From: Desulfobacteraceae bacterium
GTDB lineage: Bacteria > Desulfobacterota > Desulfobacteria > Desulfobacterales > Desulfococcaceae
Direction: 5' to 3'
Assembly: GCA_011390755.1 (NCBI GenBank)
Contig: JAABRU010000046.1
Coordinates: 1 to 39,225, forward strand
Length of the DNA: 39,225 nucleotides
Shown here: piece after piece, positions 8,112 through 15,854 of the stretch
How the letters are laid out: each line of letters begins with the position of its first letter
Numbering within the stretch: position 1 is the stretch's first letter
Program-made: the position numbers and the translations under genes
Notes under the pieces: model-generated
The model's input: the letters and a program-made list of their open reading frames with translations, nothing else
Told to the model about the DNA's origin: nothing
The model's database searches: none

Positions 8112-9206
8112 ATGAATAAACCTTTTTTTGTATTATCCCCCTGCGGAACCAGTCTGCTGACCAATGGTGTTTCCCAGGAATTGAGAAGTATTATCAATAA
8201 AAATGCCAATGTGCAGAACCGGAATCAGATTCCCCAAAATGAAATATCACTGCTTGAAGAACGGGAGCATTATATTCGCCAAAAACTGGCGGATGCAGAT
8301 ACAAATGATGTCATCCGCATGTCTGCCGAACTCAACGGTATTATCAAACTGACGGGGCACGGTTTTGCGGAGGGGAATGATTACCATCTGCTGCTCTGCA
8401 CCGATACCTGGCTGGGGGAAATGACCGCCCGGGTTGCCGAAGAATGGCTCCGTTCCAAAGGCGTAACTGTGGAAATTCGGAGACAGAAGGATTTGCAGAC
8501 TGCTGATTTGCAGGCATTTCAGCTGGCACTTTCCGAAATTGTGAAATGGTGCGAGCAGGAAATCACAGACTGGAGAAAAAGCCATCATACTGTTTTCAAC
8601 CTGACCGGCGGATTCAAAAGTGTACAGGGGTTTTTACAGACTTTGGCCGCCTTTTACGCGGATGAAAGTGTGTATGTGTTTGAAACAGCCGATCTGCTCC
8701 GGATTCCTTCTTTGCCGGTCAGAATGGATGCACAGTCTGTTGTGCGGGAAAATCTGCATTCTTTCCGGCGATTGAATTTGGGACTGAAGGTATCGGATAT
8801 TTCCGGTATTCCCGAAATTTTTATTCTGCAACTGGAAGGAGAGACCGCTTTTTCCGCATGGGGCGAGCTGGTCTGGAAACAGACAAAAAAACAGATTTAC
8901 CGTGATGTGGTGTATCCGTCTCCCTGTGAAAGAGTGAAATACGGTCCGGATTTTCTGCGCTCTGTCCGGGATTTGTCCCCGAATCGGCGCAGCATGGTCA
9001 ATAACAAAGTGGATGATCTTACCCGTTATCTGGAAAGTGAGGGGGAAGATCATATCAAATCTCTTGATCTCAAACAGTTGAAAGGAAACCCCAAACCGCC
9101 GTCCACTCATGAAATTGACGCATGGGCCGATCAGGATGCCAAACGGATTTTCGGTCATTATGAGGGGAATGTTTTTGTGCTGGATAAGTTGGGTAAACAT
9201 TTATAA
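8112..9206 (+). CDS. CARF-RelE ribonuclease (Cami1-like CRISPR effector)
   Basis: The N-terminal ~210 residues form a CARF domain of the APE2256 type: FVLSPCGTSLLTN at the start, LLLCTDTWLGEM, and HTVFNLTGGFKSVQGFLQTLAAF (about 158-180), the ligand-binding region. The C-terminal ~100 residues resemble a RelE-like mRNA interferase: a helical segment, LKQLKGNP near residue 321, then RIFGHYEGNVFVLDKLGKHL. The known CARF-RelE protein Cami1 is switched on by cyclic oligoadenylate and cuts ribosome-bound mRNA. The length (364 residues) and domain order fit. An aaggag ribosome binding site precedes the ATG. It is the first of three signalling genes between the cmr and csm operons. The RelE assignment rests on pattern, not alignment. 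Confidence 0.8.
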   Translation: MNKPFFVLSPCGTSLLTNGVSQELRSIINKNANVQNRNQIPQNEISLLEEREHYIRQKLADADTNDVIRMSAELNGIIKLTGHGFAEGNDYHLLLCTDTWLGEMTARVAEEWLRSKGVTVEIRRQKDLQTADLQAFQLALSEIVKWCEQEITDWRKSHHTVFNLTGGFKSVQGFLQTLAAFYADESVYVFETADLLRIPSLPVRMDAQSVVRENLHSFRRLNLGLKVSDISGIPEIFILQLEGETAFSAWGELVWKQTKKQIYRDVVYPSPCERVKYGPDFLRSVRDLSPNRRSMVNNKVDDLTRYLESEGEDHIKSLDLKQLKGNPKPPSTHEIDAWADQDAKRIFGHYEGNVFVLDKLGKHL

Positions 9207-9319
9207 TATTCACCCGTTTTCACGCAGGAGTGTGGGAACGATCTGAATGATTGGGAAAATACGGCCAAACTTTCAGTTTGGCACTCCGGCAAATTCTTAA
9301 CTGAATGGCAATATGAATC

Positions 9320-9712
9320 ATGAAAAAACAACTGTTTCTTATCTTCAGTCACACCTTCACCCCGGCCCAGGAAGCCGATGCCCGTGCTTCTTTGGGAGCG
9401 GAAAGTATTGTGACCATGCCCGAAGACATAAAAAAAATCTGGGGCAATGTGCCGCCGGAACTGGCGGAGATCGGCCCCCGGCTGGAACCTGTGCGGCAAT
9501 GGCTTTCGGAACATGCCCGCGCGGGGGATTATGTACTGATCCAGGGGGATTTCGGCGCGTGCTGGCTCATGGTGAAATACGCGTTTGAAAGCGGGCTGAT
9601 TCCCGTATATTCCACAACCGCACGGGAGGCCGAGGAGCAGCACAGCCCGGACGGCACCATAAAACTGACCCATCATTTCCGGCATCAGCGGTTCCGGAAA
9701 TACGGTGAATGA
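9320..9712 (+). CDS. csx20: Csx20-family ring nuclease
   Basis: The product (130 residues) matches what I recall of Csx20: an opening LFLIFSHTFTPAQEADA, a middle WGNVPPELAEIGP, then GDYVLIQGDFGACWLMV and GLIPVYSTTAREA, ending with HFRHQRFRKYGE. Csx20 is a small protein linked to type III systems and assigned to the ring nucleases, which degrade cyclic oligoadenylates and so switch off CARF effectors. Its place between a CARF-RelE and a CARF-HEPN gene fits an off-switch role. The ATG at 9320 gives the expected N-terminus; an ATG at 9313 is in another frame. No strong ribosome binding site is visible. Confidence 0.85.
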   Translation: MKKQLFLIFSHTFTPAQEADARASLGAESIVTMPEDIKKIWGNVPPELAEIGPRLEPVRQWLSEHARAGDYVLIQGDFGACWLMVKYAFESGLIPVYSTTAREAEEQHSPDGTIKLTHHFRHQRFRKYGE

Positions 9713-9759
9713 AGGGGATCGCAGCAGAAAGATTTGACTTCTGAAATAAAAAAAATAGT

Positions 9760-9779
9760 TATGATTATACCGAATCATA
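9760..9779. promoter_or_regulatory. Candidate operator of the antitoxin gene
   Basis: A perfect 7-base inverted repeat (tatgatt, six-base spacer, aatcata) lies 25 bases upstream of the Phd/YefM antitoxin start, within an AT-rich promoter-like stretch containing ttgact at 9734-9739. Phd/YefM antitoxins commonly repress their own promoters by binding such palindromes. The role here is inference. Confidence 0.4.
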
Positions 9780-9804
9780 CGGACATACAGCAGGAGGATG
9801 AAAT

Positions 9805-10107
9805 ATGCTGAAAAAAATCTCTGCCGCCCAAGTCTGTCAGAATCTGGGACAGATTATGAATGAAGTGGCTACATTTGGAAATGATTATATTATCGAACGG
9901 TCAGGAACTCCTCTGGCTGTTCTTATTCCCATAGAAAAATATCGCAGAATTTCATCCGGAAAAGAAATCTTTTATGAAGAGGTGACGGCTTTTCAGGAGG
10001 CTGCGGCAGAAGTCGGTGATGAGGAACTGGATGAGATTATCGAAGAAGCCGTCAAATCTGCCAAAGATGCTGAACGCAGACAGATGCAGAATGAGCAGTT
10101 GTTATGA
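9805..10107 (+). CDS. Phd/YefM family antitoxin
   Basis: The 100-residue protein shows the Phd/YefM fold pattern: KISAAQVCQNLGQIMNEVA at the start, then DYIIERSGTPLAVLIPIEKYRRI (about residues 28-50). The C-terminal half is acidic and helical, the usual toxin-neutralising tail. A strong ribosome binding site (ggagg) precedes the ATG. The stop overlaps the start of a PIN-domain toxin gene by four bases, as in intact toxin-antitoxin operons, but that toxin gene is broken. The antitoxin appears complete. It lies among CRISPR signalling genes rather than in a separate island. Confidence 0.88.
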   Translation: MLKKISAAQVCQNLGQIMNEVATFGNDYIIERSGTPLAVLIPIEKYRRISSGKEIFYEEVTAFQEAAAEVGDEELDEIIEEAVKSAKDAERRQMQNEQLL

Positions 10108-10257
10108 TCCGCGTGGTTCTTGATGCCAATCAGTTTGTCAGCGCACTTCTCAATTGTTACCGGTGACCATCATCTGCTGGATATTAAAAACTATAATGAA
10201 ATTCAAATTATTACGCCGAATGATTTCTTGAGTATAATAAAGGATCGGTTAGTATAA
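10104..10257 (+). pseudogene. PIN-domain toxin with internal deletion
   Basis: The reading frame from 10104 encodes MIRVVLDANQFVSALLN, the N-terminus of a PIN-domain ribonuclease toxin with its first catalytic Asp, then stops after three more codons. Another frame from about 10154 to the TAA at 10257 encodes VTGDHHLLDIKNYNEIQII followed by TPNDFLSII, the C-terminus of the same family with its last acidic residues. The middle of the gene is missing and the junction shifts the frame. The toxin is therefore inactive. The four-base overlap with the antitoxin gene supports the original pairing. Confidence 0.85.
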
Positions 10258-10278
10258 TTGCATTATGCGGAGGAATAT

Positions 10279-11574
10279 ATGCGGAAAGTGTATCTGAGTT
10301 TTTTGGGATTGGGAAATACAAATCCGAAAGCCGGGGAACTGGGATATCGGAAATCCATATACGGACTGAACGGAACACTGTCAAAGGAAACCGAATTTGT
10401 TCAGGTCGCGGAAATGGAACTGTTGGGAGGATCAGAATTTGATCTGGTTCTTATTGCGGCAACGCAGAAATCTTATGATGCCCATTTTGAAAAAAAGCTC
10501 AAACCCCAAATGGCGGAGTTCGGAACAGAACCCCATTATCTGATTCTGGATGAAGATTTTACACCGGAAGGACAATGGAAATGGTTTGAAAAAATCCTGG
10601 CCCATATTGAACCCAAAGATGAGCTGATTATTGACCTTACCCACGGATACCGGGCCATTTCTATCATCTTTTCCACGGCTGTGAATTTTCTGCAAAAAGC
10701 CAGGAATATCAAACTGAATGCCGTATATTACGGTGTCTTTGAACTGACCGGTCAGTACGGATACGCTCCCATTGTGGATATGAAGGATTTTTATCTGATT
10801 AACGAATGGGCCGACGGGGTAAGCCGCCTGGTGGAGGATGCCGATGCCCGGAAACTGGCCGAAGCTGCGGAGCAGACCACGGACTTTCAGGCCGGGGAGC
10901 TCAATGATCCGGAAGTGATTTCCACCTTTGACGATCTCACCAATACCATCCGCAATGTGGATGTGAACAATGTGGCAGCAAAAGCCAGCGCCGCGCTTTC
11001 CCTGATCCGGAAGAAAAAGGAAACCGCCTCGGAAACCGGGAAAATCCTGCTGGATCTGGTGATTGACAAATTCGCAACCCTGAGCACCGGGGTTCCGCCC
11101 AGCGGCAGATATGACAAAGACTATTTCCATGTCCAACTGAAAATCATTGAACTGCTGCTGGAACACAGACTTTACATGCAGGCCTATACGGTGATGCGGG
11201 AATTCATCGCCTCCCTGGTGATGATTTATTTTGAACAGGAAGGCATGAAAAATAAAAAACGTAAAAAGCGCAGACCGACTTACGGCGAAGCTTTTGTCAA
11301 ACTTTTCCAGTACCCGGAAAATGAATGGAAACTTTCAGAATATCAGCAGAAATACGCAGACCGTATCATGCCTTTTTATGAAAAGATGAAAGAAATCGGA
11401 GTTGAAAGCAAACTAAGGGGTTTCTCGAATCAACTGGCCGATTACCGCAACGGTTTCGACCATGCCTGGACAGCAAAAGGCGGAGCAAAAGAAAATATTG
11501 AATCTTTTGGGAAAGACTGCTTTCAGCATCTGCAGGAGGTAATGTCTTTGCTGGAGTCGGAGAAAATATTGTAA
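10279..11574 (+). CDS. csx1: Csx1/TM1812-family CARF-HEPN ribonuclease
   Basis: The protein (431 residues from this start) belongs to the DxTHG/TM1812 group of CRISPR-associated CARF proteins. The N-terminus reads KVYLSFLGLGNTN, and the diagnostic DLTHG is at residues 119-123, followed by IKLNAVYYGVFE. The C-terminal half is helical and ends with a HEPN catalytic motif, RNGFDH (R390, H395). Such proteins sense cyclic oligoadenylate through the CARF dimer and degrade RNA with HEPN. I chose ATG 10279 because gcggagg lies just upstream and it gives the family N-terminus; a TTG at 10258 would add seven residues. Confidence 0.87.
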   Translation: MRKVYLSFLGLGNTNPKAGELGYRKSIYGLNGTLSKETEFVQVAEMELLGGSEFDLVLIAATQKSYDAHFEKKLKPQMAEFGTEPHYLILDEDFTPEGQWKWFEKILAHIEPKDELIIDLTHGYRAISIIFSTAVNFLQKARNIKLNAVYYGVFELTGQYGYAPIVDMKDFYLINEWADGVSRLVEDADARKLAEAAEQTTDFQAGELNDPEVISTFDDLTNTIRNVDVNNVAAKASAALSLIRKKKETASETGKILLDLVIDKFATLSTGVPPSGRYDKDYFHVQLKIIELLLEHRLYMQAYTVMREFIASLVMIYFEQEGMKNKKRKKRRPTYGEAFVKLFQYPENEWKLSEYQQKYADRIMPFYEKMKEIGVESKLRGFSNQLADYRNGFDHAWTAKGGAKENIESFGKDCFQHLQEVMSLLESEKIL

Positions 11575-12060
11575 GATCGCTCCCGCGCTCCGCGTCAATG
11601 GCATTAAGTTAAGACTCCCCTCCCCTGAGGGAGGGGCAGGGGAAGGTGATAAAAGCATTTGATTACAGACTGTTATCTTCCCCCTCCCCTAACCCCTCCC
11701 ACCGGGGGAGGGAAATTTTTGGCTTAACGTAATGGCATTGAGGCTCTGCCTCAATGCCATTACGTTAAGGAAAAGGCATTTTTGGAAGCCCTGAAAGGGC
11801 GCATTGGTATAGCCCGGGGCAAAGCCCTGGGAATATTGAATAAAGTATACTCCAAGCCCTGAAAGGGCGTATTAAAAAATGCTTCCGGAATATTACCGGT
11901 TTATAATCCGCCCTTTCAGGGCTTATGATTTTTTTTATCCTGTATTCCCGGCTTCACCCCGGGCTGTATCAGTCCGCCCCTTCGGGGCTTTCCTTAACTT
12001 AACGGCATTGACGCTCCGCGCGGGAACGGGCTGCGGGACGCTCCGCGTCCGGTATAAAAA
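11575..12060. repeat. Nested repeat block between csx1 and the csm operon
   Basis: No gene is evident. The block is bounded by inverted related segments at about 11580-11615 and 11990-12027, each with an aagttaag core beside gcgtcaatg. Inside are GC-rich inverted repeats of the ctcccc/ggggag type (11610-11715), a perfect palindrome at 11724-11768, and three copies of an agccctgaaagggcg-type motif in both orientations (about 11788, 11850 and 11910). It reads as several small repeat elements inserted into each other. Confidence 0.75.
11724..11768. repeat. Perfect 21-bp palindrome with 3-base loop
   Basis: The arms ttaacgtaatggcattgagg plus one c, and their exact complement, flank the loop tct. 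The 45-base structure would form a very stable hairpin or cruciform. It lies inside the repeat block between csx1 and csm1. A T-rich tail is absent, so a simple rho-independent terminator is not indicated, though bidirectional attenuation is possible. Confidence 0.85.
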
Positions 12061-12061
12061 G

Positions 12062-12301
12062 ACTTTCATGTTTCGCTGTGAGTGATAACTCATGTCCGTT
12101 TATATGAAAGTGTCTGCGAAAAACCGGCTTCGGCCTTATTTTTCGCACTCCGCGCAGCTTTCATGTTTCGTTGTGAGTCATAACTCATGTCCGTTTATAT
12201 GAAAGTGTCTGCGAAAAACCGGCCTCCGCCTTAATTTTCGCACTCCGCGCAGCTTTCATGCTTCGCTGTGAGTGATAACTCATGTCCGTTTATATGAAAG
12301 T
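12062..12301. repeat. Three ~49-bp repeats in a ~95-bp tandem array, upstream of csm1
   Basis: Copies at 12062-12111, 12158-12206 and 12253-12301 share the pattern ctttcatg-ttcgctgtgag-catgtccgtttatatgaaagt, with short inverted ends (actttcat and atgaaagt). The two intervals between them are themselves near-identical and contain a tgcgaaaaaccggc...tttcgca hairpin, so this is a tandem duplication of a 95-bp unit and not a CRISPR array. A divergent further copy begins near 12387. The same 49-bp repeat occurs downstream of csm5. Confidence 0.85.
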
Positions 12302-12460
12302 CTGTCACCCTAGGGTGCGTTAGCAAAGCGTAACGCACCGAACAGTAGATATTACGGTGCGTTACGGCTAGCGCCTAACCCACCCTACTTTCATTTTTGC
12401 TGTGATTGCGTATCATGGACGTTTTAAAACCTATAAGTGTCTATCCGACAAAAAAATTCA

Positions 12461-12493
12461 GATTTTTTGGAAAAAACGGGTTTCAGCACCGTA
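12461..12493 (+). promoter_or_regulatory. Conserved 33-bp element upstream of csm1
   Basis: This is the second copy of the element found at 1231-1263 upstream of cmr1 (gattttttggaaaaa ... gtttcagcaccgta). It lies 78 bases before the preferred csm1 start. Although an open frame continues upstream through this element to 12406, its conservation with a noncoding position before cmr1 argues that it is not coding here. Confidence 0.5.
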
Positions 12494-12570
12494 CATATAT
12501 TCAAAAGGAAGAGGAAAGAATATGGGATCAGATACAGTTCATCAAAATGACAGCCGCGAAAGGAAGGAAT

Positions 12571-15243
12571 ATGGAAAATAAAAAAAGGCTTTTGGTGGTT
12601 CTGGCGGGCCTGCTGCATGATACGGGAAAACTGCTGGAACGGGGGGAGGTTTTCAAAGAAGCCCGCACAGACGATACTTATCTCGCCTTTTGCCCCAAAG
12701 CCCGAAAAGGGGGATATCCGACCCATATGCATGTTACCCATACGCGTGCCTTCTGTGACTGGCTGGAGGAAAGATTTGACTGCCTGAGAAATACCCCGGA
12801 CAAATCCTGGAAAGACTGGTGCGCCGGTCATCATCTGGCCGAAGGGGGAAGCGAGGCAGCGGTCATCCGTATTTCTGACCGGCTGTCTTCGTCCGAACGG
12901 GATGAAGGGACGCATTATCAAAAGGACATTCACCGCAAAACCCTGCTGGAACCGGTGCTGGAACGGGTAAGACTGGAAGGTCATGAAGACTGCCTGCGGA
13001 CGCGTTACCGCTATCCCCTGCGTCCCCTGACTTCGGACAGGGAATCTGTTTTCCCAATCCGGGGGGAGGATTTGCATATCAATGGCAGATCACCCGGTCT
13101 GAAAGAAATGAAAGGTGCGGAAGGGGCCGTATCCGATCCGTCCGGATGGTCCCATCTTATCGCAGATGATACATCTCTGATTGTGGATGCCTATCGTGAA
13201 CTGGGCGAAGGATTGATAAAAGATATTCAAAACCTGTCAGAAAATCATGGAAAAGACATGGTTTTGCCCGACCTGCTGATCTGCCTTATGACCCTGCTGG
13301 AAAAATATACAGCCAGTGTTCCCTCAGCCACCAATGTGCGGCATCCGGATATCAGTCTCTTTGACCATCTGCGCACCACAGCGGCCATTGCCCAGGCCCT
13401 GTATCTCTACCGGGAGGAAAAGGAAGAGCAGCATACAGTTTTGCCGGAAGATGATGATATTCCCCGCTGGCTGCTGGTATGCGGGGATTTTTCCGGTATT
13501 CAGAAATTCATTTACAACCTTAGCAGCAAAGGGGCCGCCAAAGGGCTGCGGGGACGATCTTTTTATGTGGGGCATTTCTGCCGTATCTGCTCGGATTATC
13601 TGCTGAATAAGCTGGGACTGCACCGGGCGGCCCTGCTCTATAATTCCGGGGGGAAATTTTACCTGCTGATTCCTTCCCATCTGAAGAAAAAACTCTATGA
13701 AGTCCGGGCGGAAGTAAATCACTGGCTGCTGGAACGATTCCGCGGGGATGTTTTTTTCGGACTGGGGATTGCCGAAGTCACGGCTCCCATGTTTTCCCAG
13801 GGGAAAATGAACGATGCATGGGAAACAGCGGCCCTGGACCTGGAACGCGACCGGCAGCAGAAATTCCGGGAGCGGCTGGCAGATGTGTCTTTTTTCGCAC
13901 CGCAGACAGGAGATAACCCCGCGAAGCACTGCCGGGTCTGCGGCAGTAACCGGGATTTGAAAGAAAGAGAGCGGGACGGGGAAAAAATTCTCCGCTGCGA
14001 TTCCTGTCATGAAATGGAAATGATAGGAAAAAATATTACGGATACCGCAGCATTGTTCATTTTTCGGGGAACAAAAGAAGAGGGAATCCGAATCAGAACA
14101 GCCGCGGCTCTGTCTGCTGAGCGGTTTTTTTTCATTGAAAAACTGAAAACAGCTTATCTGCTGATTCCGGAAGACAGCTTACATATCCTGAAAAATATAA
14201 CAAGTCCGGGGGAATGCATATTCTTTGGAAAATATGCGGATATGAACTTTGCAAAACTTCATCTGCCCAACGCGGCAGTCTCTTTTCTGCATATCGGGAA
14301 ATGGGAAAAAAACCGCTGTATTCATGAAAATGGGGACCCCTGGGATTTTGAAGACTACGCCAAAAAATCCCAGGGCATTTCCCGTATGGGTATTCTCCGC
14401 ATGGATGTGGATAATCTGGGCATGGTCTTTATCAAAGGACTGCATTTTCCCGAAAGAAAGAACAAAGGATGGGGAGCGGTCAGCGGGAAAAAACCCATGG
14501 CTTCCATCTCCCGCATGGTGACACTTTCCCGGCAGTTAAACCTTTTCTTTTCCGGCTACCTGCCCCGGATTCTGGAAAATGGGGAATTTGATCGCTGCCA
14601 GATCATTTACGCGGGCGGGGATGATTTGTTTATCATCGGTTCCTGGCATCAATTACCTGATTTGGCAGAAAAAATCCGCTCGGAATTCCGGGAATTCTGC
14701 TGTATGAACCCGGTTTTTTCCATCTCCGGCGGTCTGCATCTGCAGGGGGGTAAATATCCTGTTTACAAAGGAGCGCAGATGGCCGGGGAAGCGGAAAAGA
14801 AAGCCAAAATTCTGCGGGAAGAATGGGACATTGCACAAAATTTCATGCACAAGGACGCGTTCTGTTTTCTGGCCCCCATTGCCTGGGAGGATTATGAAAA
14901 AGCAAAGGAAATCCGGGGATTTCTGGAAAAGGAAATGGTGAAAAACCGTGGGTTCCCTGCCTACCTTTCCCGCATGATTGCAGGAAACAAAGTGCTGGCA
15001 CAGCACCGCAGCCGGGAAAAAAATCTCAGTCCTGCCGAGGCATGGCGGGATATTGTCTATGAATCCTGGCGATGGCGCACAGCCTACCATCTGCGGCGAA
15101 GGTATGGAAAAGATGAGGACATGATAAAACAATGGACGGAAACGCTTTTCCCCAAAGACGGGGAGGAAAGAAGCAAAATACCGGTTCATGCCTGGCTGGA
15201 AATGCCCGTGCGGTGGACGGAATTTCTGAATCGGAAATCATAG
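12571..15243 (+). CDS. csm1: Cas10 of type III-A (Csm1) with HD and GGDD
   Basis: Csm1/Cas10 is the large subunit of the Csm complex; it cleaves single-stranded DNA with its HD domain and makes cyclic oligoadenylates with its palm domain. The HD motif (H16-D17 in LAGLLHDTGK), a following GHH and ISDRLSSSERDEG are all present. A zinc-binding cluster has cysteines 454, 457, 476 and 479. The active palm GGDD is at 682-685. The first palm lacks the motif (NSGGKFYLL), as usual. I prefer the ATG at 12571 (890 residues): it follows aggaagg and gives the normal Csm1 N-terminus. A frame open from 12406 would add 55 residues translated from conserved upstream DNA. Confidence 0.95.
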   Translation: MENKKRLLVVLAGLLHDTGKLLERGEVFKEARTDDTYLAFCPKARKGGYPTHMHVTHTRAFCDWLEERFDCLRNTPDKSWKDWCAGHHLAEGGSEAAVIRISDRLSSSERDEGTHYQKDIHRKTLLEPVLERVRLEGHEDCLRTRYRYPLRPLTSDRESVFPIRGEDLHINGRSPGLKEMKGAEGAVSDPSGWSHLIADDTSLIVDAYRELGEGLIKDIQNLSENHGKDMVLPDLLICLMTLLEKYTASVPSATNVRHPDISLFDHLRTTAAIAQALYLYREEKEEQHTVLPEDDDIPRWLLVCGDFSGIQKFIYNLSSKGAAKGLRGRSFYVGHFCRICSDYLLNKLGLHRAALLYNSGGKFYLLIPSHLKKKLYEVRAEVNHWLLERFRGDVFFGLGIAEVTAPMFSQGKMNDAWETAALDLERDRQQKFRERLADVSFFAPQTGDNPAKHCRVCGSNRDLKERERDGEKILRCDSCHEMEMIGKNITDTAALFIFRGTKEEGIRIRTAAALSAERFFFIEKLKTAYLLIPEDSLHILKNITSPGECIFFGKYADMNFAKLHLPNAAVSFLHIGKWEKNRCIHENGDPWDFEDYAKKSQGISRMGILRMDVDNLGMVFIKGLHFPERKNKGWGAVSGKKPMASISRMVTLSRQLNLFFSGYLPRILENGEFDRCQIIYAGGDDLFIIGSWHQLPDLAEKIRSEFREFCCMNPVFSISGGLHLQGGKYPVYKGAQMAGEAEKKAKILREEWDIAQNFMHKDAFCFLAPIAWEDYEKAKEIRGFLEKEMVKNRGFPAYLSRMIAGNKVLAQHRSREKNLSPAEAWRDIVYESWRWRTAYHLRRRYGKDEDMIKQWTETLFPKDGEERSKIPVHAWLEMPVRWTEFLNRKS

Positions 15244-15405
15244 CGTTGCGGAGTGCGAAAAGTAAGGCGAAGGCCGGTTTTTTCGCAAACAAACGGAGTG
15301 CGTAATGTCCGAAAAATAAAATTTTCGGACTCCGGGATCGTGCGAAAAATAGGGCGAAGGCCGGTTTTTCGCAAAGAATGAAAGATTTGCGAAGGAGAAA
15401 GATAT
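15244..15405. repeat. Hairpin repeats between csm1 and csm2
   Basis: Two copies of a tgcgaaaa-x-ggcgaaggccggttttt-cgca hairpin (about 15254-15287 and 15341-15373) flank a perfect gtccgaaaa/ttttcggac hairpin at 15307-15330. The first motif is the reverse complement of the segment found between the 49-bp repeats at 12112-12157 and 12207-12252. These hairpins may tune csm2-csm5 expression relative to csm1, but that is inference. The csm2 ribosome binding site (aaggag) lies downstream of them. Confidence 0.7.
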
Positions 15406-15852
15406 ATGAGCGAAAACAAATATCAGAAGGAAATTGATGCCATCATTATTGAAAATGATGCAAAAATTTTGGTGGAAACCGCACAGAAAATTGCCGGGGA
15501 GATGATTCAGATAAAAAGAAATGGAAAGGGAATTGATGAAGGCGCATCGGTTTCCACTTCCCAAATTCGGAATATTTACGGAAGCAGCAAAAAAATCGAA
15601 ATGTCTCTGGATAAAAACAATATGCCGCTAATGTACAATCGCCTGATTCTGCTCAAGCCCAAAATGGCCTATGCCAACGGACGGTTTAACAAGAAATTAA
15701 GATGGGGAGACAAAATCCCCGGATTCAAGACCCTGGTGGATTCCCTTTCCTATGCCATTGACAAAGTGGATGGCGATTATGACCGGATGAAAAATTTTTT
15801 TAATTTCTTTGAAGCCATTCTGGCCTACCATAAAGCAGAAGGAGGAAAATAA
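15406..15852 (+). CDS. csm2: Type III-A small subunit Csm2
   Basis: Csm2 is the helical small subunit of the Csm complex that lines the target-RNA channel. The 148-residue product has the family core VSTSQIRNIYGSSKKIEM (about residues 48-65) and the later LILLKPKMAYANGR segment. A good ribosome binding site (gaaggag) lies before the ATG. It is separated from csm1 by a 162-base repeat-containing gap and sits two bases ahead of csm3. Confidence 0.93.
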   Translation: MSENKYQKEIDAIIIENDAKILVETAQKIAGEMIQIKRNGKGIDEGASVSTSQIRNIYGSSKKIEMSLDKNNMPLMYNRLILLKPKMAYANGRFNKKLRWGDKIPGFKTLVDSLSYAIDKVDGDYDRMKNFFNFFEAILAYHKAEGGK

Positions 15853-15854
15853 TT

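Noticed and set aside
12062..12301. Regularly spaced repeats resembling a CRISPR array
   Set aside because: The repeats are ~49 bp with a 95-bp period, and the intervals between them are nearly identical to each other, so this is a tandem duplication and not repeats with unique spacers.
12406..12570. 55-residue N-terminal extension of Csm1
   Set aside because: The segment includes the 33-bp element conserved with noncoding DNA before cmr1, and the ATG at 12571 has a ribosome binding site and gives the family N-terminus.
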